Source of the DNA: Vandiemenella viatica
Taxonomy: Eukaryota > Arthropoda > Insecta > Orthoptera > Morabidae
Direction of reading: 5' to 3'
Assembly (NCBI GenBank): GCA_031002005.1
Contig: JARYHS010013631.1
Span: 62,927,832-62,991,831, forward strand
DNA length: 64,000 bases
Positions 63,491 to 64,000 of this stretch are shown here, piece after piece. Both the position numbers and the translations under genes were made by a program. The notes below the pieces were generated by a model, which searched no databases, was not told where the DNA came from, and was given only the letters and a program-made list of their open reading frames with translations. How positions within the stretch are numbered: the first letter of the stretch is position 1; every line of letters begins with the position of its first letter.

Positions 63491-64000
63491 TTAAACCAGG
63501 CACGCCCCTTGTGTTTTTGGAAAAGTAAGCCTGGATCGGAAGGGGTTTGACTGCCTCCCTTCTGAATCTCAAATGTACAACATGATCAACATCACAGGAG
63601 TTTACACATACAATCACACCAAGAAAACTGGAGACCATACCAACCTAATCCTACTCCTAGTTAGTGATGACAAAGCAGTATACAGCAGCCTTATGAGATT
63701 CCTAAAAAATGGAAATATAGAAATCTAAGACCTCACCATCGGTAAATAAAAATGTCAATAAGCATAAAATGAATTGTATAAATGACTACAACGATTCTGT
63801 TTTATTACTGAAAGATTGTAACTACGAGTAGATAAGTATGACTTAAAATTGTCATCAGTATAACAAAAATTGTAAGTAATGAGTGTAATCAAACATGTTA
63901 TTAGTTAACCATAATGAATCATGTTACAAGGGATGGCTGTATGGTTACATAACTGAATGTCAATAAATAAAAAAAATAAAAAAATTCTGCTCTGTAGTGA
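63491..64000. other. Unassigned DNA at the right edge
   Basis: No gene or element recognised; short A-rich end at 63965-63985. Confidence 0.4.

Overview
This window is non-coding, repeat-rich eukaryotic DNA. It is almost certainly from a large insect genome; a polyneopteran such as a cockroach, termite or stick insect is my inference from the repeat mix, not something proved here. The evidence is an AT-rich background, spliced exon structures, tRNA-derived SINEs with Pol III A/B boxes, Jockey-type LINEs, many hAT, Tc1/mariner, pogo and PIF/Harbinger elements, and a 1000-N scaffold gap. No bacterial features (operons, ribosome binding sites, rRNA, CRISPR) are present. I find no intact conventional host gene: every recognisable protein is of mobile-element or viral-like origin and most are broken.

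Layout. 1-13.7 kb: SINE copies, a mariner hairpin MITE (5261-5746), a Tc1 transposase remnant (6875-7720), a pogo-like element with 26-bp perfect terminal repeats (8491-9824), a GC-rich hairpin element (10595-10921) and a PIF/Harbinger element (10998-12353). 13.7-18.4 kb: a nearly complete Jockey-type LINE on the minus strand, broken mainly by two single-base frameshifts. 18.4-31.7 kb: two internally deleted hAT elements, a 472-bp hAT MITE, a perfect 54-bp-arm palindrome (26300-26410), an old hAT with a CGBP1-like transposase (26456-29292) and a truncated LINE (29493-31110). 33.3-34.7 kb: LINE fragments (CR1-like and another). 36852-37851: assembly gap.

38.86-48.1 kb is the most distinctive part. 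A GC-rich, TATA-containing promoter with iterated TCATAAAT motifs precedes a spliced gene. Small acidic exons lead into a Pro/Ser-rich 11-residue repeat and then into a protein-primed type B DNA polymerase of the Polinton/adintovirus kind. The coding sequence is broken by frameshifts and cut off before the catalytic palm by a second Jockey-type LINE on the minus strand (42729-48080).

48.1-64 kb: more SINEs, an RTE-like LINE fragment (51497-52850), four hAT elements, a TA-flanked repeat family (50453-50659, 57185-57389, 57396-59352) that includes a 1.96-kb member with four internal ~150-bp tandem repeats, and a hAT N-terminal exon fragment near the right edge.

How the parts relate: SINEs depend on LINE reverse transcriptases, and the deleted DNA elements depend on transposases supplied from elsewhere. 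Nesting (SINE in Harbinger, SINE in hAT, LINE in Polinton polymerase, unknown segment in RTE-like LINE) gives a relative order of insertion.
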